From NCBI GenBank assembly GCA_028671895.1, contig CM053810.1:32343501-32407500 (forward strand): a stretch of 64,000 nucleotides of DNA, read 5' to 3'. Source of the stretch: Oenanthe sinensis. Its lineage: Eukaryota > Streptophyta > Magnoliopsida > Apiales > Apiaceae. The translations under genes and the position numbers were made by a program. Below the pieces are notes generated by a model. The model saw nothing but the letters and a program-made list of their open reading frames with translations, had not been told where the DNA came from and ran no database searches. Within the stretch, counting starts at the first letter, position 1, and the number at the start of each line of letters is the position of its first letter. Positions 45,901-56,928 of the stretch are shown here, one piece after another.

Positions 45901-48900
45901 CTAGTTCCAATAGCAAATAGTGGAGCTTCAGGGTATTCATGATGAAGATAGTTTATAATATCTCTCGTATCTGTTGTCCAGCCAGCATTGTAAAAGCAAT
46001 CAGACTGCATAAAATGCATATATCATTACGGAGATTGACCTGAAAATATGAGATATTAGTGGGTATTGGTTCTTGCCTCTGAATTTTTAGGTGTAAAGTG
46101 ATAATAATGCAAGCTAAGTATAAGATTCATGGAATGAGTGTTCTTGAACACCTTTAAAATCAGATCTCATCTAGAAATTACAGAATATTGCATGAAAAAC
46201 AGTTTAAGGAATTCAAGGACTCAAAAACCATATTTTCCTGTCATGGAAAGAACAGAAGCGATCTGATCAAGATGGCCCAAGGGAAAATTCTGACATATCC
46301 CAAGGTGCAAATTCAAGCAACAAGAGCCTTGTGCAAAGGGGAGAGGCAAAAAACTTATGGAAAGGAAAACATGAAAAATAAAAGAAATTTAGTAAGCCGC
46401 ATGTCCTCAAAACAATAATTTCACACAATCTTGACCATACATTAAGAAACTAATTTTGAGCTTATACTTGATTTGAATTTTTATAACTTTACACTGCTGA
46501 GGCAAGAACCATTATCCAACTATAAACAACTACCAGACATAGAAGATTTTACTTGTACACAAGTTTATAAAAGATACCAATGTCATTAGCTTCTGAAAGA
46601 ATGAAGCAGTAAAATAGCTCCTAATTTCCCTAAATTTTTCCCTTATATGAAGCTTTGTGGATAAGGAGACTGCATCATAGTGGTACATATATGGATGAAT
46701 GATAGACTCAGAAAAATCACTTTATAATTTATGTTCAATGATAACATTGAAGTATGGATTTTGACTTCAATTCTTGCAATACTATAAGTAAGAAGTGAAC
46801 CACGTACAGTGATTGAAATGCCACCCAGTCCTCGGTGATTGCATATCACAACGTTCCATCCACGTTTTGCGGTATTGATGGCAAGGTGTCTTAAATACTG
46901 CAAGCAGTCCATAACAATATGCATTAAACTCCTACTCAAAAATGTTCAAAACAAAAAGTAAAAATTATAAATATATAAGAAGCTGTGAGCTTGAGAACTA
47001 GTCCTAAGCTTTTTTCTTCCTTTCAAACTTCAGATTGATTTGTTATCTCAATGAAAAAATTGAAAACTTAATAGTATAAGTGATCAACAAGTTACATTTG
47101 TGTATGAGTTGCATTATTGTCAATTTCTTAGATTAACGGGCACCAATTTACGTAATAAGGTGCCTATACTGTGGCTTAGTGCCTAGATGCCTAGGCAACA
47201 CCTTGACAATAGATACATGACAGGTTCAAAACTATGAGTACCAATAAGTGATGGGTTGGACAGAGTTGCTTTAATTAGTAAAGTTATACTTGCTCCATTA
47301 GATTACATCTATACTTTAATATTATAACCAAACAAGAAAACCTTTTTTTCATCTTGGTTACGCCAGGAGAACCATAAAAAGACCATAAACGTCAATTTTT
47401 TAATAAAATATAACGGCTTATTTGTCATCTACTCAAACTCTAAATATAATTTAATATTTGTCACCCACTCAAACTCTAAATATAATTTTTAAATAAATTT
47501 TAATTAGAATACACTCATACAAACTCTTATAACTCTAACACAATTTCTAATTAAATTTTAACTAAAATACAGCCTTATATATATACTATATTATTATTAC
47601 TAAACAAAAGAATTCTTTTTCATCTTGGTTATCCCTAATCTTTGGTTCAAAATTATATATTGTCTCCTACTAAACTCCAAACACAATTTCTAATTAAATT
47701 TTAATTAAAATACATTCTTATACAAACTCTTTTATTTAAATTAAAATAAATAAATAAAATAAAATAAACTCTTATACAAACTCCTTTTATTATAATACAA
47801 TATTATACAAACTCTTTTAATTAATGAAAATTAAATAAATAAAATAAAATACAAAGTATAATATATTATTATAATATTTAAAACATATATATCATATATA
47901 CAAACTCTATATTTTCTATTTTAAGAATCCTACTTGCCATATGCTCCCTCCGTTTCAAAATAATAGTCCACTTTTAAAAAATAACGCATATTAAGAAAAT
48001 ATATTATTGATAGGTTGTACCAATATTTATTGTATTGACTGAATATAATATATGGCATGACGTTGATCTTGGAATATAAATCAGAGATATGTGGAATAGA
48101 GTTGATTTCAAAATTTTAAATTAGATAATATTTAAATTGAAAGTTGAGGTGAATAACTAATTTGAAACAAATTGTTTTTTAAAAGGAGACTACTAATATG
48201 AAACGGAGGGTGTAATTTTTATTTAACATATTTGTACATACTCACATTTAACTCAATTTCATCATCATTCAAACTCTTTTACTTATTTAATATTATGATT
48301 TATAATTAAATTTTATGAATATTAATATATAAACAACATTGTATAGAAAAATGTAGAAAGAAATTAATAATAAAATAAATTATCACATTAAATTTAATAT
48401 TTAAATTATGTAAAATAATTAATATATAATTTATTAATATCACACGTGCAAAGCACATGTTATAAGCTACTCTTTCTCTCCCAATTTATCTGTCTTGTTT
48501 GACTTTTTTCAGTCAAATTGACCAAATTTTGATTGAAAATTACATCTATTATATAATTGATAAAATTATAAAAATTAGAAAGTATATATAATCCATTTTA
48601 TAATGTAATTTTTAGTTTTTTAAAATTATAAAAGAATAATCTATAAATCACAGTCAAAATTTGGTCAATTTGGCCGTAAAAAGGCAAATAAGACAGTTAA
48701 TTTGAGACAGAGGGAGTAGTATTTTATAATGAAATAAACACCGTCAACCATGCCATAAAATCCCATTAATGTGACGAAGCAATTCAAAAAGATTCTTATA
48801 AAACAATGAAATCTAACCCATTAGCATTAAATACGAATAATTATTACTCATTTAATATCAAACAACATCATTATAATATATGTTCATAGAAAACATTTAC

Positions 48901-51900
48901 TTGTAAGTTTATAAATAAAGATGAAGAATAAAATTTATATCAATTATTTCCACCACCTCGCTTAGGTTTCTAAAACCCATACCTTATGGGTTTTGAAATT
49001 CATAATTATCCAACCAAACACTTGGTGGTTTTGCAATGAACGAACCCATACCTGATACCTAAATCTAAAAATCAAATGACCCTTAATAAAACAAAACTCT
49101 CTCTCCTTATTAAATACGAGGTAAACGGTTAACCAATGTGAACAGGAACTTAGGAAACATTCATACATTCCAAAGCTGGCACTATGAACTTTCGGGGGGG
49201 AGCGGCTATGAAAGCTTAACAATGATGTCCTCAATCCATGAACAAAAGTAGAAGATCTATTACCAAAAGCTGGATATCGAAAAGAAATGAGCATGGTTGG
49301 ATAGCTCAAGTGGTAGACGGCTTATCCACTGTTGTCCCAGGTCCTGGGTTCGACTATGGTTCATCCCAAAAATTTCTTAGAACAGATACTCATTTTTAAG
49401 GCTATAACCCAAATTATTCAAAAAAATAAAAATTTGTTAACAGAGACAAAACTGCCATTATAATAAATGGTGCCCTTTTGGAGGTTGAGGCTGGCATACT
49501 TGTTTACCCCTCTCCCAAACTTGATTTTCATATTTCAAGAAATAGAAATTAATATACCAATTTTATAATGTTTTAACCCTGCACATAACCTAATTTAGTG
49601 TCCAAATAAAAATTCTGAGAGCAAAAAATAATAAAATGAAAGTTTAAACAGCACAAACAATTAGCTTAATGGGATAATACTAAATTCTTAAATAAACTGA
49701 AAATTTAAAATGTCAACTTTATGTGCAATCGTATAAAGATCTAATTCAGGACTGGAGCTAATTCCAAATTTTCTTGCAAAAGAAATTAATTAAAGACTAT
49801 GTCCACCAAGTACATGTATATTTTGCAGTTTTATTAACTTACAGAAACTTGGCTCAATGGGTATATCACCTATTTCTTACTGAAGACACAAATTCTTTGG
49901 TATTATTATCTAATTTGAAAGTATTGTGTTTCTCAAAAATGGGACAATATTAAGCTCCGAAAAAATCATCATTCCACCGCTATGTAGTAACTACAAGACC
50001 CCCTTTTAAACTTTCAAGAATAAGATATTTAAAAGAGAAGTAAACATTATGATTAACAAACCATTTGTACCAAACATAAAAATGAAGAAGAGTCGGTCAA
50101 AGATGTGAATTGGTGATTGAACAAATATAAGATTCTAAATCAAATAAATAGGTAAATGCTGTCAGGTGTGTACAACTTACAACAGAAGAAGAATCACTTG
50201 TTAAACCAGGAATTATAACAGCGATTGGGGTAGTATCTTCTTTTGAAATAACATTGTCTTTTCCCATTGTACTTCCAGATACTGAAACGTAAAGTATAAA
50301 TGAATTAGAAGGCATTAAAGGCTTACCAGAATTTTTGAAAAGTCTTGTGGTGTACAATGCTAGACTGGCATATTACATAGAAAATAGATCCCCTAGATGC
50401 TGCGTGTCAGTTGGCGAGGCAATCATACATGTAAAGCCACTAGTCACGAAAAACAGGATTTATCATACATAGTATGTACTGTAACATCCAAACGGAATTG
50501 TAGTACATGTCTATCATATGATAGAAGTGACAACTATTGCCTCTATACTTACTGTATATTAAATATTAATTATTAACAAAATAAATACATATATGTACAC
50601 AAAGGTAACAGAAAAAACTTGGCCTATAACCCTACTGCCAAAATGGTAAGTTCACCCCTTATTTCAAAGACTTAACCTTCCACTTAATTCCCCATGTGTG
50701 TCCACATGTGTGTTCGTGCATGCTTGTGATAGCTTGCGTCTGCTACTGATAAGTATCAACAAAACAGCTAAATTAAGTACAAATAAGTTATTGTTACCAT
50801 CAGCACTAAGTAGCCAATCCAAAGCAAAAGTTCCACCATCAGAAGCGTGAAAAAGTTTTCTACAAAAACAGAACATCTGTGAGATACAACATGCTAATTC
50901 TTATAATAATTATCACTGTAAGTCTATAAGTGTAGCCAGTGGCGGACCGACAGCCCCGCGAGGGTATGTCTCGGCCTATGCTGAGTTTTCTGGACTTTAA
51001 AAAAAAAAAAATTTTTTTAATATATTGTTCAATTCATAAATATTTATATTTGGTTCATGCTGAAATTTGGTTTGACCCATATTGTAAAAGTAAAAATAAA
51101 TTAGAACAAATAGTAGAGAGAAGATATACACACGGAGAAAAAAAATATCAACATAGTAGACAGACAATATACTAGTTGACAAAAAAAAAAAATTATATTT
51201 TGGCCCCCCCCCCACAAAATTTCCTGCGTCCGCCACTGAGTGTAGCATAACAATAAACAATTAAAAAAATATCCAAACCAGATATAACATGTACAAGAGT
51301 ATATATATAAATTTATGTTTTAAACTAAATAAAATTCTCTGTGTAAAATACTTACATAGTTTAGTTGTTAGTATAAAGTAAAAAGATTGAAACACTTGAT
51401 TAAAATAGAAATATATATGTAATGGAATATGGATTCTAATAAAAATATATGCATCACAAATGCACGATTCCTTTACCATGAAGTGTGCATTAGTCTTCTA
51501 AGTTCTATCCATTCAAAAACCTAATATCTTCATCTCCTTAACAACATAAACTAAAAATTACAAGCACCCGATTACTTGGGTGATCCTTAGAAACGGATCA
51601 TCTCATTTGTTTGAAACAAAAGGCACAGACGAAGTATATAACTACAAATTGTTGACAATCTGGCACTAGGCCTAGCCACTAGCATCAAAGCCTAATAAAC
51701 TTTCTCTTCTTATATAGTAGTTTTTAATTTTTTTATATTATGTACAAATATCTATAGTTTTAAGGTTGTCCACGTAGCTACTGGACAAATGGATATATAA
51801 GATTTCTTTAAACTGTTCTGCCACTATCCCCTAAAAAGTTAAGCAGACACATTAACATAGTTTCCTTCAAATTGTAAACGGCAATCTTACAACTTGATGA

Positions 51901-53660
51901 CATTTTCACGGTGGTTTATTCTATGGTTTTGCATAATCCAGTCTCAAAAGCCATACGTGCTGCAGTATCATGCGAAAGGCATTATGCAGATTGCAAACAC
52001 ATATAAAAATAGGAAAATGTATATACCAGCCAAATATATTCTAAAGAGTACTATACCCAAGGTTTATATAAGTGTGCCAAGAACGATATTATTTTCAATT
52101 AAAATCAATGATCTCCATAAAGTTGTATAATAACTAAACATAAATTTTAATATTTTTAGTTACCAACAAACATAATGACAAATTTATGTATTGTATGACA
52201 CCCAAAAAATATTGAATAAAAAAATAGTAGAAATAAAATAATTCTCCTCGAGGTTTATTGATCCTACGGCATAGCCATTTTCATCTCTCCTCCATATATT
52301 TAATTGAACCTCTTAAGTTGGTGTTGAGGCACACAAATAGAAAAGAAATTACCTGTTGTGCTGAATATTTTCAATTTCATCCTCATGCCTTACTTTTGTA
52401 GTGCCGATTCTAGCATATTATACTATCATAAGATACTACAATAGTAGAGTAATTTCTATACAGCAGAAGCATGTAACATAAAAAATTGTATTTGTAAACG
52501 CCCTAGACCTAAGGGGAAGAATGAGTAAGAATCCAAGATCACATATTCATATAAAATTTTTATGAAATACCTTCTATAGCGAGGAACAGAAGGCCTTTTA
52601 ATAAGCTCCAAAAGTACAGTTTGCAAATGTGGACTTGAAAGCCACGGAGTAGCTAAATATCTGTACATAAATATTCCATTGCAGCAAAATTTAACAATCG
52701 GTATTAGATATAAAGAGATGATTTAATTGATAAATTATAAGGAATTTCAATGCGTGGACAAGAATTGTCCCCAAGTGGCAAGAAAAAATCAAGGAAGCGA
52801 AAAACAACTACATATTAGTAAATTGTTGCCCGACATTTTCCATCAAGTTTCTTAATAAACTGTATATGGTGATATGTGCGTGGCTTCAATTAAAAGTAAT
52901 GTTGGCACTTCCATTAGTCAGACTCTCCAATTTTTTGAGGGGATCCTTTATCTTGAAATCAACAATTCACCTTGACAATTTTCTTATAGCATTGTCATAA
53001 ACAGATAGAAAAAATTGTCAAATTTTACTCTCAATGGCACCGATAGAATTTCTCTTCCTTCCCTCTGTTTCCCTCAACTGGTTTCACCTTCCAAAGTTAC
53101 TCTAATCCACAAAATTTTAGACCTTTTCATAACAAATTAGTAGACCGTAGACTTATGATCACTTAATCTATCCACATTGTTTGTCTTAAATTCTTAGTCT
53201 GATTTCCACTAAAACTCCCTTCTATCAAACATCTATTTATCCGGTTTGCAACAAACGAATAGAGATTACACCTCCAAACCAATAAAAAACTTCTCAATTA
53301 AGAATTACTCTGTTCGAATATACATCAAAAAATACATATATATTAAATAAACATTTTAAAGTACTCCATTAAATGTGGTTATTAATGATAATACCTGCCG
53401 TGAAGAAGCCGACACTTGGATACAACATGATGGTAAATGTGTGAGGTAGAATGGTAGGTAAGAGACACGGGGGAGCCTCGAAAAGCGGTACGAAGATCCT
53501 GGAGGAAATGAAAATCCAAGAAGATGTACAAATAAATTACACATGAGATTGAAAAAGCTAACATATAATGTGATTTAGGTATCATTGATGCTGCTTCCAG
53601 GAGGAGCTTGTAGGGATTCACGGACTCGGTTGGTTTTGAATAATCCATTGTGGGGATCAT
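39985..53660 (-). CDS. EMB8: EMB8/ABHD-type alpha/beta hydrolase, 14 exons
   Basis: Exons 5' to 3': 53660-53395, 52660-52571, 50859-50798, 50281-50181, 46897-46808, 46004-45882, 44860-44783, 44236-44151, 43974-43926, 42976-42920, 42847-42717, 42621-42538, 41251-41182, 40242-39985. All joins keep phase and give 514 residues. It matches the plant embryogenesis-associated protein EMB8/ABHD1-3 family, membrane-bound serine esterases or lipases with poorly known substrates. Seen: hydrophobic anchor at about residues 33-50, PWLSSPHLQT at 93-102, NHRG at 193-196, nucleophile elbow GTSIG (Ser 238), DDP (Asp 364) and HGGH (His 393). The first ATG at 53660 was chosen; another in-frame ATG is at 53648. 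All introns are GT-AG except intron 11 (GC-AG). Introns 1, 3, 5-7, 9 and 13 are AT-rich with nothing else recognised. No stop or frameshift: likely functional. Confidence 0.93.
41749..42083 (+). repeat. SINE-like unit in intron 12
   Basis: A tRNA-like box A (AGCTCAGTGGTCGAGGG, 41749-41765) and a weak box B (GGTTGTGACT, 41823-41832). The tail from about 42034 (ATACTCGTTTGTAAGG, TTATAAGCC, TTATTCAAAAAAA) closely resembles the tail of the unit at 49291-49428. No target duplication was identified, and the unit is longer than the second copy. It lies antisense to the host gene. Confidence 0.5.
42622..42716 (-). other. GC-AG intron (intron 11 of the EMB8-like gene)
   Basis: The donor reads AG|GCAAGC instead of GT; the acceptor TTCTTCAG is normal. 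Reading frame and family alignment (WDECRANKN) fix the join. GC donors with an otherwise perfect consensus are a known minor class. Confidence 0.85.
47942..48212. mobile_element. Stowaway-like MITE, 271 bp
   Basis: Terminal inverted repeats CTCCCTCCGTTTCA / TGAAACGGAGGG, flanked by TA on both sides (47940-47941 and 48213-48214). It lies inside the Helitron-like element. Confidence 0.85.
48470..48716. mobile_element. Stowaway-like MITE, 247 bp, inserted in the Helitron 3' terminus
   Basis: Ends CTCTTTCTCTCCCAATTTAT and GAGACAGAGGGAG form imperfect inverted repeats, extended by a long subterminal palindrome (GTCAAATTGACCAAATTTTG near 48514 and its complement near 48655). Flanked by TA at 48468-48469 and 48717-48718. 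Confidence 0.8.
49291..49428 (+). repeat. tRNA-derived SINE in intron 4
   Basis: Box A TAGCTCAAGTGGTAGA (49302-49317) and box B GGTTCGACT (49348-49356) at normal tRNA spacing. After that comes no acceptor stem but a tail: ATACTCATTTTTAAGG, CTATAACCC, ATTATTCAAAAAAATAAA. The tail resembles that of the unit at 41749-42083. It is too diverged to fold as a real tRNA. Confidence 0.7.
50937..51238. mobile_element. hAT-like MITE, 302 bp, in intron 2
   Basis: Inverted termini CAGTGGCGGAC / GTCCGCCACTG and a perfect 8-bp target duplication AGTGTAGC (50929-50936 and 51239-51246). An 8-bp duplication with these termini points to the hAT superfamily. It has a poly-A/T core and a run of nine or ten Cs near 51204-51213. 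No transposase. Confidence 0.92.
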
Positions 53661-54119
53661 TAATATTAATTTAACCAACGTAGATTGTAAGAGCGAGCAG
53701 TGTGTGCTTAATAAAAAGGAGAAGAATAGACAGATATAGAAAATGGGGAGGGGGGTGTATGTGGTGTATGTTTATGATACGCGATGTTGGGGGAGAGAAA
53801 CGGGAAGTCAGGAGGTAGGTTTCTTTGCATGCATCTTATTCCTACCATTAAACTCCCCTGTCACTTACAAACACTCATCTCTCCTCCATTCTTTTTGACC
53901 ATTTTTATATTTTTAATATTTATACTAGGATAGCATATTTTAAGTTTTAATAGAATTTTATATGCATTTTATGTAAATTTAATATAGATAAAATAATAAT
54001 AATATTATAACATTCATAAAATTTAATAAATAAGTATTTCGATTTTGACGGTCGTTATTGTACTAGTAAAAAACCGACCATTTTTTGTGATCGTTATTAT
54101 CATAAATTAGAAATATATT
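53661..54119 (-). promoter_or_regulatory. Upstream region of the EMB8-like gene
   Basis: About 460 bases between the gene start and the remnant of element F. A TATA-like TCTATATC lies at about 53734-53741 on the minus-strand reading, roughly 75 bases before the ATG. G-rich stretches (53745-53800 on the plus strand) give CT-rich sequence on the gene strand, as is common in plant core promoters. No transcript start is visible. Confidence 0.35.
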
Positions 54120-54829
54120 ACTTTTGTCTTTCCTTTCAGCATTATGCAAACTAAGAAATACTTGTATCCTGCATTCTCTTAGGAAAGATAGTTCATTCAG
54201 ATTCTTCACAGTCAAGATAAATATGATCGTCTTCCGATGCTATCTTCTATCTAAAAGAATCGTGACTTGATCTTCATGAATAGTCACCATCAATTAATAA
54301 TTTATTATTAAGCATATCAACTGATCTTGGTCTGGAGTCTTCAACTGATATTTGATCATATCGACTGATATATTTTATCAATCAATTGATGTTTGTTTTA
54401 TCAATCGATGAGTCTTTAGCATCCGTTGATAGTCTTCTTTCTTTAATATTCATTGAGTCTTCAGAACATCTATTGAGATTTATTTATCTGTTAATCACCC
54501 ATCACTTGAATATTTTCCTATCTTCAAATAATTACAATTAACAGATTATTTACACATTAATTGATGAACAATACATGTTGAGTAAAACATCTATCGACTC
54601 TAGAATATATTATCCATTGATTATTTAGACTATCAATGGATAATAGATTTAGACAATATTGTTTCTAACATACCATATTATTAGTTGATACAAATGAATT
54701 TTAAATGATAATTGACTATTAGTCAATGGATATTTATAGAACACATATTCATTGACCAGTTACAAAACATAAAATTCAAACTCATGATTCTAATGGTTAA
54801 GTTATCATCAAGCTATATAATTTCTAACA
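54120..54829 (-). repeat. Partial 3' LTR of element F with an ATCAATTGAT-type word array
   Basis: The LTR starts TGTTAGAAATTATATAGC on the minus strand, right after the polypurine tract. Between 54285 and 54765 the near-palindromic word ATCAATTGAT(A), with single-base variants such as TATCAACTGAT, ATCGACTGATA and ATCCATTGATT, occurs about 14 times among unrelated sequence. The LTR end (C-run and TAACA) is missing. Confidence 0.75.
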
Positions 54830-54841
54830 ATCTCCCCTATT
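54830..54841 (-). other. Polypurine tract of element F
   Basis: On the minus strand AATAGGGGAGAT directly precedes TGTTAG, the same arrangement as GGGGGAGAT|TGTTGG in element A. Confidence 0.8.
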
Positions 54842-54844
54842 TAT

Positions 54845-56928
54845 GTCTATAGATTTTTCAGACATAAATCTGGTTGATAACAAAATCCTAAACATGTACA
54901 AGAAAATTAGAATCAAGAATTACTACACTGATTAATCAAGAATTTTGAGAGTACCATTTAGAAATTCCTCCTTGGTTGAATGAATTTGTCTTCAAATCTT
55001 TTGGTCTTCAGATCATCATTCTTCTACTTCTTCTTCTTATCCCCATTCCTCTTCATTTGATTTACAAATATCTGACTTAGCCAATTCTCATCCTCCTTAA
55101 CTTCAGATAATTGACCTGCTAGATAGCTTTGCTCCATATTATGTAGTACCTCCAAGTATTTGACAATGTCCAAATATGTTGAGACTCATTCTCTGTCCTT
55201 ATAAATCATCATGTAGAATGGCTCCATCAACATCTTTTTGTTTTCAGGGTTTCATATCTTCAATGGTCTTCTTTCCATCAGCTCTATTGATTTCCTTTTG
55301 AGTTTAGATACGTGTTGCATAATTTCACCTACTATTGTCTTGGAAAAGTAAAAATTGGTGTTGATTAATGGAAGAATCTTCTTCAAGGTGAGGAGTCTTG
55401 CTCCATAAATTTCTTTAATGGATAGACCATTTTCTTCCCATCTTTATATTCCAGCTTTATGCATACAGAAGTTGATCCAATTGATTGATGTACCTTACAA
55501 GAAATTACTCCTATTCTTACATTTGATTCAAACCTGAATTCATGTGGTTGTAGTTATATCTCCCCTTGTTGACTTTTGTCTTTAGTTTGATCTTGACATT
55601 CACTATCTTCCTTCTTAGGCCTCTTTGGCTTGTTGCCATGATGCTTGACACCTCTTTGTTTGGTTCTCATCCTTTTGGCCTTCCTTTATTCTTCTTCTCT
55701 CTTAAGCTCCACATCAAATTGAGCAGCTAATTGCAATGCAGCTTCCTCATCAATCTTCATTTGTTCTTCCTTGTTTAGCATTCCACTTGCAATTGCTCCA
55801 CACATCAGCTTTTGGCTTTTCACTGTGGATTTCCTAGAGAACTTCTTCTTATCTTTTGGCTTCATCAACCCTTTACCATGTCTTTTATCCACTATTTCTT
55901 CTTGAATGGTTTCATTTTCTATTTTTTTACTTGATGAACCTTTAATTTCCTTCCTACACTCCACCATTCTAGCTTCTTGAATTTACAAAGGAACAATTGT
56001 TTTTTCCTTTCTGAGCATTGTGAGAAACAACAACTGCTATTAATTTTGTTCCATTTCTTCATCTATTTCATCTTGTTTCCTTCATTGATTTTGGCTTATG
56101 TATCCCTTTCTCTTTCTGCCCTCATTGTTTCAATTGCATCAAGTCCTTTTAATGATGGATGTTTCACTCCTCCTCCTTATGATTTTGTAGCAGGCCACAT
56201 AAGCTTCTTTGGTTCTTCACCTTGAGATGATTATTTTGGCTTCCCTTTTCTACTCTCACCACCAACTGGTTCACTTGATTATGATGACCTGACAATATCT
56301 GACTTCTCCCCCTTTTTATTATCAATACCTAGGGCTTAAAGAGAATATGGAGTCTTGAGTAGGTGGTTCAATAATTCAGCTTGAGTGATCTGGTTCTGTA
56401 GAATGAGCTTCATATTTGTTTCCATAGAAGTAATCCTTGCATCCAGTGCCTTCATTTGCTCCTCCACAGAAGATTCCTTCTTCAACCTCAGTTAAATATT
56501 ATGCATTGTTGACATCTTCAGCTTCTCATCAAGCATCCTCTCAAAAGCCAACTTGGTGCTTTCAACTGCTTCACTCATTCTCTTCATCTGGTTTCTCAAT
56601 GCAGTTGCTTGTATCTTGATGATTTTGAGATTGTCCATGTAGAATTGAATGACTTTTCTTCGAATTGGATCTTCATGCTCATGCTCCATCATAACTCTCC
56701 TGTAATGAGCAACTATGGTATCCTACACATCTTTAAGGCATGCGGTTTCTTTAAAAATCCATTGATCTCTCACCACCTCTTTTGATTCAGCTTCTAATTC
56801 CTCAGGTGTAATATGTGTAGGATCCTAAAAACCTACAATACTCTCCTTACGACTCCTCATATTCTCTCATGTGTGTACTAGTCCTAGCAATATTTCAACC
56901 TCTACATTTGATGTTGAGGCTAGGTCCT
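54845..56928 (-). pseudogene. Additional ORF of element F, C-terminal part
   Basis: Open pieces at 56492-56692 (a helical, coiled-coil-like segment with LRNQMKRMSEAVESTKLAFE) and 55686-55967 (Lys/Glu-rich, ending QFDVELKREEE), separated by stops and frameshifts. A segment like ITSMETNMKLILQNQITQAE lies near 56420. Position before the polypurine tract and composition match the downstream ORF of element A. The function is unknown. Confidence 0.55.
56924..56928. repeat. Target-site duplication of element G (left)
   Basis: GTCCT, repeated at 61958-61962. Confidence 0.88.

Larger units (their letters stand above)
47308..48719 (+). mobile_element. Non-autonomous Helitron-like element in intron 4, interrupted by two MITEs
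   Basis: The 5' end TCTATACTTTAATATTATAA follows an A, as in plant Helitrons. The 3' end has the hairpin GTGC-AAA-GCAC (48446-48456), then ATGTTATAAG and CTA (48467-48469). The final G and the flanking T are found after a MITE at 48719-48720, so the restored end is CTAG|T. Without its two inserted MITEs the element is about 0.9 kb. It is AT-rich, has a loose internal duplication (TTTTTCATCTTGGTTA at about 47345 and 47618), and has no coding capacity. Confidence 0.6.

Noticed and set aside
49291..49370. Functional tRNA gene
   Set aside because: Boxes A and B are present, but there is no matching acceptor stem and a SINE tail follows.
51000..51260. Phe-rich minus-strand frame
   Set aside because: It translates the poly-A/T core of the hAT-like MITE.
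53661..53678. Start of the hydrolase six codons upstream
   Set aside because: The codon at 53678 is TTG, not ATG; the first ATG is at 53660.
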